Positions 1 to 8,560 are shown, counted from the stretch's first letter. The stretch is 64,000 bases of DNA from Polaromonas sp. (GCA_013298945.1 JAAFJR010000001.1:496001-560000), one strand, 5' to 3'. Numbers and translations are program-made. The notes: generated by a model not told the origin, from the letters alone.

Positions 1-142
1 TTTCGTCCATGCCCATCATCGATGAGGTAGAAATGTCCACCCAATACTGGGCAACCGGCGCCCGTGTGGTTTGCGCATGTGCCGTGCTTTGCAGTACAGT
101 GAAAGTGAGAGCGGCTAGGCTGGTGAGCTTGAATTGGCGCAT
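1..142 (-). CDS. secreted protein, N-terminal fragment, runs off window
   Basis: Only the first 47 codons are in the window. The translation begins with a short basic n-region, a hydrophobic core and an AHA-Q type signal peptidase I site at about residue 24, followed by a mature start containing AQYWVDIST. Two adjacent ATG codons (143-145 and 140-142, read on the minus strand) follow an AAGGAG box; the second has the better spacing and was chosen. The protein is exported to the periplasm or beyond. I do not recognise the family from this fragment. Confidence 0.6.
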   Translation of the reverse strand, partial: MRQFKLTSLAALTFTVLQSTAHAQTTRAPVAQYWVDISTSSMMGMDE

Positions 143-221
143 CATGTCTCCTTGGTGCGGAAAGAACGCAGATGCATAAGTTTTACAGAAACTCAGAAGT
201 AAATCAACGGGAATATTCACT

Positions 222-278
222 TTCAAAAATAATAGCAAGCTTGGCAATAAATACGCCGGCTACAGCCAAAAATGCCTT
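222..278 (-). repeat. interspersed repeat copy 1 (reverse orientation)
   Basis: Core GCAATAAATACGCCGGCTAC at 244-263 is the reverse complement of the family core. The hairpin end is eroded: only AAAAATAATAGC remains on the left. It lies 3' of the M20 peptidase gene and 5' of the truncated secreted protein. An open frame of 68 codons across it is a by-product of the repeat reading IINTPATA-like residues, not a gene. Confidence 0.8.
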
Positions 279-326
279 TAAATTGGCGTTTTTAATGCAT
301 TTTTGGCTGTTGACTTGCTCAAAGAC

Positions 327-1589
327 CTACTTCGCTGGATTTTTAGCCAGCTCTTGCAGCATGCGCGCTGTCAGGTAGAGGCGCGGGATAATGGAGTCAA
401 TTTCAATGTATTCGTTCTTAGCGTGGTAGCCCCAGCCCGCCAAGCCCATACTTTCTAGCACCACGGGTTTACCAGAGCGGCTCGCAAACCCAGCGTCCGT
501 GCCGCCCCCTGTGGAAGGGTGCAAGATGAGTTTGCGGCCATCCAGTTCAGCATAGATGGCCTGCGCCCGCTTTGCCAGTGCCAAACCTCGCTCGCCAGCT
601 ACAAAAGGTGGGCGGCCGATGTCGAGTTTGACCATCACTTCGGTCTCAGGTACGCGTTTGCTTTCTTTGACCTTGGCTTCTAAAGCCGCACGTAGTTTGT
701 CTGCGGCATCGGGTTGCAACAAGCGAACATCGGCAAAGGCAAGGGCTTTTTCAGGAATTTGGTTACGCACCAAGCCACCTTGTGAATAAGTCCAGTTCAG
801 TTGTGCACCTGGGATGCCTTTGGTAATGTCTTGTGTGGCCAATACTTGGTGCGATAGCTCGATCAAGGCATTACGCCCCTGCTCAGGCGCAGCCCCCGCG
901 TGCGACGCGCGGCCTTTGACCTCCATAGTGGCCGTAGCAGTGCCAGCAGCAGCCAGCAGCACGCCTTCTTCCTTGGCAATAGCTTTGGCGGCCGTGGGTT
1001 CGTAGGACAGCACCACATCGTGTGCTTCTCCCAGCGCCGCAATCGTGTCGCCAGAGCTGCCAGAGCCAATTTCTTCATCTGCATTGAACAGCACGGTCAG
1101 TTGGGCGTAGTCGCGCCAGCCGAGTTGCTTGAGCACGTCCAGCGAATGCAGAATCACCGCAATACCGCCTTTGTCGTCGGCAATACCCGGGCCATACAGC
1201 CGGTTGCCCTCCATGCGGTAGGGCTCAGTGGTCAAAATACCGTCAGCGTAGACCGTGTCCATGTGCGCGATGAGCAGGGCTTTTAGCCTGCCCGTACCTG
1301 TCAACACAGCTTTGAGCATCACACGGTCGCTGCCGGCAGTTTTGATGCGCTCGGTCTTCGCTCCCAACGCCATAAGCCGCGCTTCGGCAAAATCGGCCAC
1401 CTTGCCAATACCCGCCAGATTGGCCGAGCCGGAGTCAATCGAAACAAGTTTTTGCAAAGTCTCAATAACCGCCGGTTGCGCCGCCTGCGCTGCCGCAAAT
1501 ACAGGCTGGTTGCGCTCCTGCGCATTGAGAGCCGTTGCCACAGCGAGGACGGTGATACCTATCCACATGCGTTTTAATTCAAATCTCAT
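327..1589 (-). CDS. M20 family metallopeptidase, carboxypeptidase G2-like
   Basis: A secreted zinc-dependent exopeptidase of the M20 family, closest in pattern to glutamate carboxypeptidase (CPG2), which removes C-terminal glutamate from peptides or folates. A signal peptide occupies about residues 1-23. Metal and catalytic residues are visible in order: HMDTVY (H109, D111), GIADDKGG (D138/D139), NADEEIGS (E172/E173), SYEP (E197) and a late GYHAKNEYI (H near 391). A dimerisation domain with the ASHAG motif lies between them. Length 420 is normal for the family. The start follows AAGGAG at 6 bases. The real substrate cannot be read from sequence. Confidence 0.9.
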   Translation of the reverse strand: MRFELKRMWIGITVLAVATALNAQERNQPVFAAAQAAQPAVIETLQKLVSIDSGSANLAGIGKVADFAEARLMALGAKTERIKTAGSDRVMLKAVLTGTGRLKALLIAHMDTVYADGILTTEPYRMEGNRLYGPGIADDKGGIAVILHSLDVLKQLGWRDYAQLTVLFNADEEIGSGSSGDTIAALGEAHDVVLSYEPTAAKAIAKEEGVLLAAAGTATATMEVKGRASHAGAAPEQGRNALIELSHQVLATQDITKGIPGAQLNWTYSQGGLVRNQIPEKALAFADVRLLQPDAADKLRAALEAKVKESKRVPETEVMVKLDIGRPPFVAGERGLALAKRAQAIYAELDGRKLILHPSTGGGTDAGFASRSGKPVVLESMGLAGWGYHAKNEYIEIDSIIPRLYLTARMLQELAKNPAK

Positions 1590-1703
1590 CGTGTCTCCTT
1601 ATTTTGGTAAATCAATAGCAATGTGAATGTCTGTAGCTATGGTAAACCTATTTTTGACGCATCGGTTCGGCCTATACTCTTTTGGTAATTTTAGAAAATA
1701 TCG

Positions 1704-1770
1704 TTTAATTTTTTTATAAATCTATAGCAAACTATGCAACAAATACGCCGTCTACAGCCAAAAAATTCCT
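1704..1770 (-). repeat. interspersed repeat copy 2 (reverse orientation), at a gene start
   Basis: Contains CAACAAATACGCCGTCTACAG (core with two changes) and the AT-rich arm TTTTTTATAAATCTATAGC. It ends 9 bases before the chosen start of the downstream hydrolase. It also supplies a spurious upstream in-frame ATG at 1734. Confidence 0.75.
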
Positions 1771-1778
1771 TAAATTCG

Positions 1779-2672
1779 ATGATTTCACTGTTTTTTTGCT
1801 GTTTTGCGACCCTCAGCCAGGCTGACCAGCCGGTGCCGCCTGTGGAGGTGGCTTTTCCGAGTTTGGATGGCACTTCGCTGAAGGCTTGGGTGTTTGTACC
1901 TGTAGAGATACCCGGCACGCAACGTCCTATTGGCTTGAAGCGCGGTACGGTGGTGGCTTTGCATGGCTGCGGTGGTTTGTATGCCACGGGTGGGGCGAAC
2001 AAAGGCGGTTTGAACGCGCGGCATCAGGCCATGGCGGACTTGTTGGTGGCTGAGGGCTATAACGTGGTTTTTCCCGACAGTTTGACGCCGCGTGGCGAGC
2101 AATCCATCTGCACCAAACCGATTGGCAGCCGCGACATCACGCAACGTGAGCGTCGCGCCGATGCACTGGCCACGCTGGCGTGGGTGGCGCAGCAGCAGTG
2201 GGCAGACAAAGAGCGTATCGCCGCGTTGGGCTGGTCTCACGGCGGCAGCGCTGTGTTGGCTGTGACGGATTCGAATAATAATTTGGTTAAAAATCAGCAA
2301 GCTACTGATAAATTAAAGTTCAAAACCGCCATCGCCTTTTATCCCGGCTGTTCAGAGTCGCAGAAAAACGGCTACCGCCCCAACACATCGCTCACCCTGT
2401 TTTTAGGTGCAGATGACGACTGGACGCCGCCTATTCCGTGCATGGATTTGGCCAAACACTTGCAGTTGCTGGGTTTGCCCGTTGAGCTAACGGTGTTTGA
2501 TGGCGCGGTGCATGACTTTGACAACCCCGTGGGCAGCGTGGTGGAGCGTAAAAATATCCCCAGCCGCCTGCACCCAGGCCGTGGCGTGATGGCTGGTCCC
2601 AATCCCGCTGCGCGGGAGAAAGCCTATGCACGGCTGAAGGTGATATTGAAAGACGCGATTCTTGCGCCTTGA
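1779..2672 (+). CDS. dienelactone hydrolase family protein, secreted
   Basis: An alpha/beta hydrolase with the order expected for the dienelactone hydrolase family: oxyanion segment VALHGCGG, nucleophile elbow GWSHGGS, acid in LGADDDWTPP, and histidine in VHDFDNP. The frame is open from ATG 1734, but its first 15 codons are repeat-derived. Starting at ATG 1779 gives a clean signal peptide (MISLFFCCFATLSQA), so the protein is probably periplasmic. Substrate unknown. The downstream gene is convergent, 16 bases away. Confidence 0.85.
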   Translation: MISLFFCCFATLSQADQPVPPVEVAFPSLDGTSLKAWVFVPVEIPGTQRPIGLKRGTVVALHGCGGLYATGGANKGGLNARHQAMADLLVAEGYNVVFPDSLTPRGEQSICTKPIGSRDITQRERRADALATLAWVAQQQWADKERIAALGWSHGGSAVLAVTDSNNNLVKNQQATDKLKFKTAIAFYPGCSESQKNGYRPNTSLTLFLGADDDWTPPIPCMDLAKHLQLLGLPVELTVFDGAVHDFDNPVGSVVERKNIPSRLHPGRGVMAGPNPAAREKAYARLKVILKDAILAP

Positions 2673-2688
2673 CTGGGCGCTGTAACTT

Positions 2689-4116
2689 TTACGTGGAAGC
2701 TGCCAGCAGCTTAGGCATATTCGCCATCGCAGCTGCGGCTGCGGCTCGAAACTTGGTCATGATGGCGATCTTGTCGGTATCTGCGGGGTCAATGCTGGTC
2801 ATCAGCTTGGCGAAGCCGTCTAAGCGGCTGTCTCTCATCCAAGCACGCAGTGCTTTGTCTTGCCCCCAAACCATTTGATTGGTCATATTCGCAGCGACTG
2901 TGCGCGGATAGTCCGCTAGGCTGTGCGGGAAGGGTACGTTGCCGCACAACTTATTTTGCAAAGTTTCATCGGGGTAGTGCGCTTCGACAAAGGCGATCAA
3001 CGCTGCGCTGAAGGTGGGTAGCGGCGCACGCACCAGCTGCAGCACGATCTTGTTACCGCTAAAAATTGGCGGCATGTCGCGCGGCTCTACGGCGGATGCG
3101 GTGCAGTCGATGTACAGCGTGCCCGTGCCCATCGCCACAATCCCTTTGTCCAGCACCATGTTGGCAGGCTCCAACGCTTTCACATGCCCCAAGCGGATGA
3201 CGTTTTGGATGCGCTGCAGCAGGGCAACTTCCCCCTTAGACACCGTCGCATAATGGAACATGCTGGGCATGTGCTCAGGGTAGATGCGTAGCATTTGATC
3301 GCAGGCTTCTAGGCGCAAAAACAAGTCCTCAATACTTGTAGCTTTGGAAAAACAGTCCATTTGCTTGGCTTGGCCGCCAATAGAATCTGCAAAAAACGCT
3401 TCACCCGGCTGCGTCGTTGTACGGTTCACCAGCCAAGAGTCACGCGGCATGACCCAGCTGATGCTGTCGGGCGTAGCGCCGTGGTTGAGCAGCCAAATGC
3501 CAGCGTCCATGGCGGTTTTTCCAGCGCCTATGATGCAAAACTTGGCGGGTCGATTCTCGATGTTTTTCGTCTGCCAAAGTTGAGTCAGCGCATTCGGCGC
3601 TACCAGTTTGACACCTTCTGCGACTTTGAACTTAGGTGTGTGCGTAGACGGCACGGTTGGGCTGTAAAAATTAGCATCCACCAGCTTTTTACGCACAGTC
3701 ACTTGGGTTTTCTCGCCCGCCAATATGGATTCAAACGTGTGGATTCCATTATCATCATCACCCAAATAATTACTCGTGGGGAAGTAGTTAACTCGCCCGC
3801 TGGGCAGCAGAGTTTGGTTCATCACCTTGTCGTAATAGCCGCTGATTTCAGGGCCAGAAGCCAGCTCGTACATGCCCTTGTTAGCTCCGACAGTGTCAAT
3901 ACGATTCGTACCCAGAGCCATTGAATTCACGCCATAGAAGGCGGAAGGCTGGTGCAGCGTGACGAAGGGGTAAGCGTCGTTCCAGTGCCCGCCCGGCTTG
4001 GCGTGGCGGTCAACCAAAGTGATGTGCGCGTCAGACTCCTGCACCAGCGTGTCGGCAAACGCCATGCCTGAAGCGCCGCTGCCAATGACCAAGTAATCTG
4101 TTTCGATGTGCTGCAC
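2689..4116 (-). CDS. FAD/NAD(P)-binding oxidoreductase, monooxygenase-like
   Basis: A flavoprotein of the flavin-containing monooxygenase / pyridine nucleotide oxidoreductase superfamily. The N-terminus has an FAD-binding GxGxxG (VIGSGASGMAFA), then a GGHWNDAYPFVTLHQPS segment like the FMO motif region. A second dinucleotide site, CIIGAGKTAMDAG, lies mid-protein. The frame is open to a TTG at 4137, but GTG at 4114-4116 lies 5 bases after AGGAG and gives VQHIETDYLVIGSG, so GTG was chosen. About 475 residues, cytoplasmic. Substrate unknown; no partner gene is evident. Confidence 0.85.
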   Translation of the reverse strand: MQHIETDYLVIGSGASGMAFADTLVQESDAHITLVDRHAKPGGHWNDAYPFVTLHQPSAFYGVNSMALGTNRIDTVGANKGMYELASGPEISGYYDKVMNQTLLPSGRVNYFPTSNYLGDDDNGIHTFESILAGEKTQVTVRKKLVDANFYSPTVPSTHTPKFKVAEGVKLVAPNALTQLWQTKNIENRPAKFCIIGAGKTAMDAGIWLLNHGATPDSISWVMPRDSWLVNRTTTQPGEAFFADSIGGQAKQMDCFSKATSIEDLFLRLEACDQMLRIYPEHMPSMFHYATVSKGEVALLQRIQNVIRLGHVKALEPANMVLDKGIVAMGTGTLYIDCTASAVEPRDMPPIFSGNKIVLQLVRAPLPTFSAALIAFVEAHYPDETLQNKLCGNVPFPHSLADYPRTVAANMTNQMVWGQDKALRAWMRDSRLDGFAKLMTSIDPADTDKIAIMTKFRAAAAAAMANMPKLLAAST

Positions 4117-4190
4117 GGTCGCTCCTAGAAGGTTCAAAAGTGATAAGCTTTCAATTTAGCACATCAACTATCCCTTGAACAGGAGAAACT

Positions 4191-4562
4191 ATGAACACCC
4201 TAGAAATCGGTAAAAAACTCGTTGAACTCTGCCGCGAAGGCAAAAACGAAGAAGCGGTTGATACACTCTTGGCGGACGATGTGGTCAGCGTAGAAGCCGG
4301 TGGCCCACCCGGTGCAGACCCCGTAACCAAAGGCATCGCAGGCGTACGCGGCAAAGGCGTGTGGTGGCGAGAAAACCATGAGATTCACTCCGCCAAAGTC
4401 GAGGGCCCATGGCCGAACGGCGACAAATTCATTGTTCGCTTTACCTATGATGTCACATTCAAACCGCAAAACATGCGTTTCACCATGGAAGAGGCTGCGC
4501 TTTACACCGTGGCGAACGGCAAAATTGTGAAGGAAGAGTTTTTCTACAATATGGGCGGATAA
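4191..4562 (+). CDS. SnoaL-like / NTF2-fold protein
   Basis: A 123-residue single-domain protein of the nuclear transport factor 2 superfamily, SnoaL-like. Evidence is the N-terminal helix pair with AVDTLLADDVVSVEA, the conserved W and H region VWWRENHEIHSAKVEGPW, and the C-terminal strand pair ending GKIVKEEFFYNMGG. A GGAG box lies 6 bases before the ATG. Such proteins are small-molecule binders or isomerases; no ligand can be inferred. It is divergent from the flavoprotein gene. Confidence 0.85.
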   Translation: MNTLEIGKKLVELCREGKNEEAVDTLLADDVVSVEAGGPPGADPVTKGIAGVRGKGVWWRENHEIHSAKVEGPWPNGDKFIVRFTYDVTFKPQNMRFTMEEAALYTVANGKIVKEEFFYNMGG

Positions 4563-4580
4563 AGCTCGAAATTTATAATA

Positions 4581-4636
4581 AATATGGCTGTAGCCGGCGT
4601 ATTTATTGCCTAAGCAGCTATTAAAAATATAGCAAA
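4581..4636 (+). repeat. interspersed repeat copy 3 (forward)
   Basis: A near-consensus copy: GGCTGTAGCCGGCGTATTTA, then TTGCCTAAGCA and the hairpin GCTATTAAAAATATAGC (stem GCTAT/ATAGC, 7-base loop). It fills the convergent gap between the SnoaL-like gene and the pseudouridine synthase gene, 18 bases after one stop and 1 base from the other. Confidence 0.9.
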
Positions 4637-4637
4637 A

Positions 4638-5543
4638 TTAGCTTAAATTCAAGCTACGCAAACTCTCAAACCGCCTAACTTCCCGCGTGATCGGGTCCAC
4701 CCACTCAATCGTCTTCGCCAGCAACTGCAACGGATTGTCATAGTCCATTTGTCCTTCTGGTGTTAGCACAGGGTAAATGCCATCACCTTGAATGGGTATA
4801 CCCAGCGCGTTCATGTGGACGCGCAGTTGGTGGCGTTTGCCGGTGACGGGTTTGAGTTGGTATTTGGCTAAATTTCCTTTAACTTCAAGCACTTGGATGT
4901 GGGTTAGCGTATTTGGCTTTCCGGCAACTTCGCACTGCGTCATAAAACCGCGACCTTCGGATGTGTCTTCTTCAATGCGGCTTTCGCGGGTGAGCGGAAA
5001 GCTTAAAGCAGGATTCCACGGGGCAATCGCTTCGTAGGTTTTATGCACGGCGCGGTCGCGGAACAGGGCTTGGTAGGCGTCGCGGGTGGCGGGTTGAACG
5101 CTGAACAACACCAAGCCGGCGGTGTCGCGGTCTATGCGATGTATGGGGACCAAATCGTTCAAACCCAGCTTACGTTTTAACCGCACCAACACCGTTTCTT
5201 GCAGGTATTTGCCAGACGGCGTGACGGGCAGAAAGTGCGGTTTGTCAACGACGATGAGGTGCTCGTCTTGGTGCAAGATCACTTCGTCGAAGGGAATGCG
5301 CGGCTCAACTTCTAAATCGCGGTAGTAGTAGACGCGGATGTGGCCTTGGTAGGGTCGCTCTGGGGTGATGGGCTTGCTAAATTCGTCTTGCACATCGCCA
5401 TCGGCCATGCGTTGTAGCCATGTGGCGCGGGGAATGGCTGGGAAGCGGTCAACTAGAAAATCGGTGATGGTTCGCCACTGCGATTGTTCGTCTTTGGGCA
5501 GACCCACAATGCTGGGGCCTACACCGTTTTTGACTGGTAACAA
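4638..5543 (-). CDS. RNA pseudouridine synthase, RluA family
   Basis: Isomerises a uridine in rRNA or tRNA to pseudouridine. The RluA-family catalytic motif HRIDRDTAGLVLFS (catalytic Asp in HRIDRDT) is at about residues 136-149. It is preceded by the DEHLIVVDKP strand and followed by the KTYEAI and KRHQLRVHM motifs. The N-terminal ~75 residues form an extension resembling a degenerate S4-type region. The start is TTG at 5543, 2 bases after the stop of the VF530 gene; GTG at codon 13 is an alternative. The exact target base is not inferable. Confidence 0.9.
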   Translation of the reverse strand: MLPVKNGVGPSIVGLPKDEQSQWRTITDFLVDRFPAIPRATWLQRMADGDVQDEFSKPITPERPYQGHIRVYYYRDLEVEPRIPFDEVILHQDEHLIVVDKPHFLPVTPSGKYLQETVLVRLKRKLGLNDLVPIHRIDRDTAGLVLFSVQPATRDAYQALFRDRAVHKTYEAIAPWNPALSFPLTRESRIEEDTSEGRGFMTQCEVAGKPNTLTHIQVLEVKGNLAKYQLKPVTGKRHQLRVHMNALGIPIQGDGIYPVLTPEGQMDYDNPLQLLAKTIEWVDPITREVRRFESLRSLNLS

Positions 5544-5545
5544 AG

Positions 5546-5779
5546 TCAGCTTGCTGAGCGTTTTTGTTCGCGCAGCATGAATAAATACAAACTCTCCACT
5601 TTCTCACGCGCCCACGGCGTTTTGCGCAAAAACTTCAGGCTGGATGCAATACTGGGGTCGAGCACAAAACTGCGAATATGGATGCGCTGCCCCAGCTCAT
5701 CCCAGCCGTAGTGCGCTTGTAGGGCGGTGACCATGGCCTCTAAGGTCACGCCGTGCAGCGGATTGCGTGCTTGCTCCAA
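5546..5779 (-). CDS. VF530 family (DUF2132) DNA-binding protein
   Basis: A 77-residue protein matching the VF530 family throughout: NPLHGVTLEAMVTALQAHYGW, then DPSIASSLKFLRKTPWAREKVE. Structures of the family show a small helical DNA-binding fold; function is unknown. The frame begins at TTG 5777-5779, just after an in-frame TAA, and no ATG precedes NPLHG. It sits directly upstream of the pseudouridine synthase with a 2-base gap, so the two are probably co-transcribed. Confidence 0.85.
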   Translation of the reverse strand: MEQARNPLHGVTLEAMVTALQAHYGWDELGQRIHIRSFVLDPSIASSLKFLRKTPWAREKVESLYLFMLREQKRSAS

Positions 5780-5815
5780 GATGGCTTATTTAAAAATTGC
5801 TTATTAAAAAGCTAC

Positions 5816-5965
5816 TTACTTTTTGGGCAACTTAGCCGCTTTGCCGCGCAAAGGCACTTGCGTCACAACGGTAGGGCGCGGTGCGTCTGCTGAGACCACT
5901 TTAGGCGCAGACGTGTCTTTCTTCGGTTTTTTAGTCATTTTTTGCGATCCAATACCTTTTGCCAT
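5816..5965 (-). CDS. small basic hypothetical protein, 49 aa
   Basis: A short frame starting ATG at 5963-5965 behind a GGAG box 7 bases upstream. The protein begins MAKGIGSQKMTKKPKKDTSA and ends KAAKLPKK, rich in Lys, Pro and Ala, with no predicted membrane segment or Cys. The good ribosome site and the space it fills between the VF530 gene and the GNAT gene argue that it is real. Its charge suggests nucleic-acid or ribosome contact, but that is inference only. Confidence 0.6.
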   Translation of the reverse strand: MAKGIGSQKMTKKPKKDTSAPKVVSADAPRPTVVTQVPLRGKAAKLPKK

Positions 5966-6068
5966 GATTTTTCTCCAAAGACGTTGAAAATAGAATTTGA
6001 GTGGGTATTATCCTACCCCTAGCCACTGAATTTTGGCATATTTACTTAGATTTATAAACAAATTGACC

Positions 6069-6599
6069 ATGCAAAACATCACCGTTCGCCCCGCCACGCA
6101 GGGCGATGTCCCCGCCATCACCGCCATCCACATCCGCGCCTGGCAAATTGCCTACGCTGGCATCATGGCGGATGAGCATTTAGACAACTTGTCCACCGAA
6201 AAACGCCAAGCCTTCTGGAAAGACGCTATCGAATACTCAGAGCCGCAAGTCTGGGTAGCGATGGGCTCGACCAAAACCGGCGAAAAAGTCGTCGGCTTCG
6301 TCGGCTTTGACCGCTCCCGCGACGCCAAAACCAAACCCACCACCGGTGAAATCTGGGCTGTCTACGTTGACCCCGAGCATTGGGGCAAAGGCGTAGGTTT
6401 GGCCTTGTGGGACGCGGCCCGTGAAGGCATGCAAGAAGAAGAGTTCACCGAAGCAACCATCTGGCTGCTGGTTCAAAACGAACGCGCTTTGGAGTTTTAC
6501 GACAAAGCAGGCTTCAAACGTGAGATGACCACGTTGAAGACGGTTGAAGTAGGCGGCGCGAAGCTGGAAGAGATTCGATTAAAGCGATCTTTAGCGTAG
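6069..6599 (+). CDS. GNAT family N-acetyltransferase
   Basis: A single GNAT domain. The N-terminal ITVRPATQGDVPAI strand-helix is followed by the acetyl-CoA pyrophosphate loop in VYVDPEHWGKGVGLALWDAA (QxxGxG variant HWGKGVG). The C-terminal NERALEFYDKAGFKR motif (motif B) is typical. The frame extends to a TTG at 6033, but ATG 6069 gives the usual family N-terminus. It transfers an acetyl group to an unidentified amine; cytoplasmic. Convergent with the ferredoxin gene. Confidence 0.88.
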   Translation: MQNITVRPATQGDVPAITAIHIRAWQIAYAGIMADEHLDNLSTEKRQAFWKDAIEYSEPQVWVAMGSTKTGEKVVGFVGFDRSRDAKTKPTTGEIWAVYVDPEHWGKGVGLALWDAAREGMQEEEFTEATIWLLVQNERALEFYDKAGFKREMTTLKTVEVGGAKLEEIRLKRSLA

Positions 6600-6615
6600 T
6601 TTGAATTGGTTTATT

Positions 6616-6672
6616 TTTGCTATTAATAGTATAGCTGCTTAGGCAATAAATACGAAGACTAGAGGCATATTT
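6616..6672 (-). repeat. interspersed repeat copy 4 (reverse)
   Basis: Begins with the hairpin GCTATTAATAGTATAGC (perfect GCTAT/ATAGC stem, 7-base loop), then TGCTTAGGCAATAAATACG. The distal GCCGGC part has diverged. It occupies the convergent gap between the GNAT and ferredoxin genes and overlaps the ferredoxin stop by two bases. Confidence 0.85.
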
Positions 6673-6964
6673 AAGCCCCTAATCTCATAACCAAATCACT
6701 CAACGGATGCGCACAGCAGGGCAGCATCAATCCGGCTAGTTTTTCCTCGGCACTTAGACCAGGCCAATCTATGTTGTAGCTGATTTCTCCGCTGATTAGG
6801 GTGCTGATACAGGTGCGGCAGGTACCGTTTCGGCAAGAGCTTAGGGGGTAGATTTGGGCTAACTCGGCGGATTGCAGGATGGTTTTGTCGGCATTTGCGC
6901 TGAAATAACGTGTTTCTTGTAGATTTTCTGTCTGTAGAGTGACTTTGAACGAAGTTGCGGGCAT
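6671..6964 (-). CDS. 2Fe-2S ferredoxin, plant type
   Basis: A 97-residue electron carrier with the plant-type cluster ligands C44, C49, C52 (CRNGTCRTC) and the fourth Cys at 83 or 84 (LPCCAHP). The fold elements fit the family: a beta strand pair, the ILQSAE helix, then the cluster loop. It is a monodomain ferredoxin, probably passing electrons to an oxygenase or reductase elsewhere. It is divergent from the DUF1993 gene, and no reductase is adjacent. Confidence 0.88.
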   Translation of the reverse strand: MPATSFKVTLQTENLQETRYFSANADKTILQSAELAQIYPLSSCRNGTCRTCISTLISGEISYNIDWPGLSAEEKLAGLMLPCCAHPLSDLVMRLGA

Positions 6965-7051
6965 GGTTTTGGCTATGGTTGTAGACTTGACGCTTTTCGC
7001 CAGTCGTATCTTGTGCGATATTGTTCGTTTTTTACATTTTAAGGAAACCCC

Positions 7052-7561
7052 ATGTCAATTTCTATGTACGCCGCTTCCGTTCCTGTGTTTCAGCAAGCTT
7101 TGAACGCTATTAGTGGGGTTTTGAGCAAGGCGGAGGCACACGCTGCGGCTAAAAACATCGCACCTGAGGTGTTTTTGCAAAGCCGTTTGTATCCAGATAT
7201 GTTCAACTTAACCCGCCAAGTGCAAATTGCTTGTGATTTTGCCAAGGGTACTTGCCAGCGTTTGGCTGGCCAAGAAGTCACGCCGATTGCGGATACTGAA
7301 GTGTCGTTTGCAGACTTGCAAGCGCGCATTGCCAAAACCTTGGAGCTGATTTCCGCTGCGCCTGCTGCCAGTATCGATGGCAGCGAAGACCGCGTGATTG
7401 TGTTGATGCCAGGCTCAGCGCGTGAGCGCACATTCAAAGGGCAGGCTTATTTGCTAACCTACGCGCTGCAGCATTTCTTTTTCCACGCAACTACGGCCTA
7501 TGACATTTTGCGTCACAACGGTGTTGAAGTGGGCAAAAAAGACTTTGTGGGCGCGAACTAA
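7052..7561 (+). CDS. DUF1993 family protein
   Basis: A 169-residue protein matching DUF1993, a DinB-like helical-bundle family. The N-terminal SMYAASVPVFQQALNAI helix, the RLYPDMFNLTRQVQ segment and the C-terminal FFFHATTAYDILRHNGVEVGKKDF are characteristic. The histidines in the last helix are the family's likely metal-site residues. An AAGGAAA ribosome site precedes the ATG. No function is established for the family. The DusC gene follows 15 bases later. Confidence 0.88.
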   Translation: MSISMYAASVPVFQQALNAISGVLSKAEAHAAAKNIAPEVFLQSRLYPDMFNLTRQVQIACDFAKGTCQRLAGQEVTPIADTEVSFADLQARIAKTLELISAAPAASIDGSEDRVIVLMPGSARERTFKGQAYLLTYALQHFFFHATTAYDILRHNGVEVGKKDFVGAN

Positions 7562-7576
7562 GCCCCGTATTAAAAG

Positions 7577-8560
7577 TTGATTCTGCTCGCCCCGATGGAG
7601 GGGCTACTTGACTTTGTGCTGCGCGACATCCTTACCCGTGTGGGTGGGGTGGACAGGTGCGTGTCTGAGTTCATTCGGGTGACCAATACGGTGCTGCCTG
7701 ACCGCGTGTATTACCGCGTCGTGCCTGAGCTGTTGAACAAGGGTTTGACCTTCTCAGGCGTGCCCGTGCGTCCGCAATTACTCGGCTCAGACCCTGCGTG
7801 CATGGCAGACAACGCTGCTGCCTTAGCTCGGTTAAACCCACCCGGTATTGACCTTAATTTTGGTTGCCCTGCCAAAGTGGTGAACCGCCACGGCGGCGGT
7901 GCGGCGCTGCTGGATGAGCCTGAGCTTGTTGCAAAAATCGTAGCAGCCGTGCGACGTGCTGTGCCGTCCAACATCCCTGTGTCCGCCAAAATGCGGCTGG
8001 GTTTCAACGATGACAGCCGCGCTGAAGAATGCGCCATCGCCATTGCGTCCAGCGGCGCCAACGAGCTGGTCGTTCACGCCCGCACCAAGGCTGACGGCTA
8101 CCGACCACCCGCTTACTGGTCGCGAATTGCGGATATTTGCGCCGTGGTTGATATTAAAGTCATTGCCAATGGTGAAATTTGGAATGTGGCAGATGCCAAG
8201 CGTTGCCAAGAACTATCTGGCTGCGACACGTTAATGATTGGGCGCGGCATGGTGCAAAACCCGGGTTTGGCGAACCAAATTAAGACTGACAAGCTAGGTT
8301 TGGTTAAGAGTTCAAACTGGCAGTCGATACGACCGCTGCTGCACGATTTTTGGGAACTTGTATGTAATCGCCTAGACAGAAAATCTAGAACTGGCCGGTT
8401 CAAGCAATGGCTGAATTTTTTGAGACGCCAATACCCTGAAGCTGAAGTTGCCTACATGGCGCTGCGCACTTGCAATGATCCAGATGAAGTGGATGCTTGG
8501 TTTGCCAGCAGTTTTGGTGCTTCTACTCCCGCAAAAACAGTGCCTCAAACCCATCAATAG
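7577..8560 (+). CDS. dusC: tRNA-dihydrouridine(16) synthase
   Basis: An FMN-dependent enzyme reducing U16 in the tRNA D-loop. Visible features are the N-terminal LAPMEGLLDFVLRDILT, the catalytic Cys in LNFGCPAKVVNRHGGGAALL, the FMN-binding VHARTK and VIANGEIW, and the IGRGMVQNPGL phosphate loop. The opening APMEG and overall sequence fit DusC rather than DusA or DusB. The start is TTG 7577 with no clear ribosome site. The 3' end overlaps the convergent Nudix gene by 38 bases. Confidence 0.9.
   Translation: MILLAPMEGLLDFVLRDILTRVGGVDRCVSEFIRVTNTVLPDRVYYRVVPELLNKGLTFSGVPVRPQLLGSDPACMADNAAALARLNPPGIDLNFGCPAKVVNRHGGGAALLDEPELVAKIVAAVRRAVPSNIPVSAKMRLGFNDDSRAEECAIAIASSGANELVVHARTKADGYRPPAYWSRIADICAVVDIKVIANGEIWNVADAKRCQELSGCDTLMIGRGMVQNPGLANQIKTDKLGLVKSSNWQSIRPLLHDFWELVCNRLDRKSRTGRFKQWLNFLRRQYPEAEVAYMALRTCNDPDEVDAWFASSFGASTPAKTVPQTHQ

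Noticed and set aside
172-378. 68-codon open frame on the plus strand
   Set aside because: It crosses repeat copy 1 and the 3' end of the M20 gene; its residues are translated repeat and antisense sequence, with no ribosome site.
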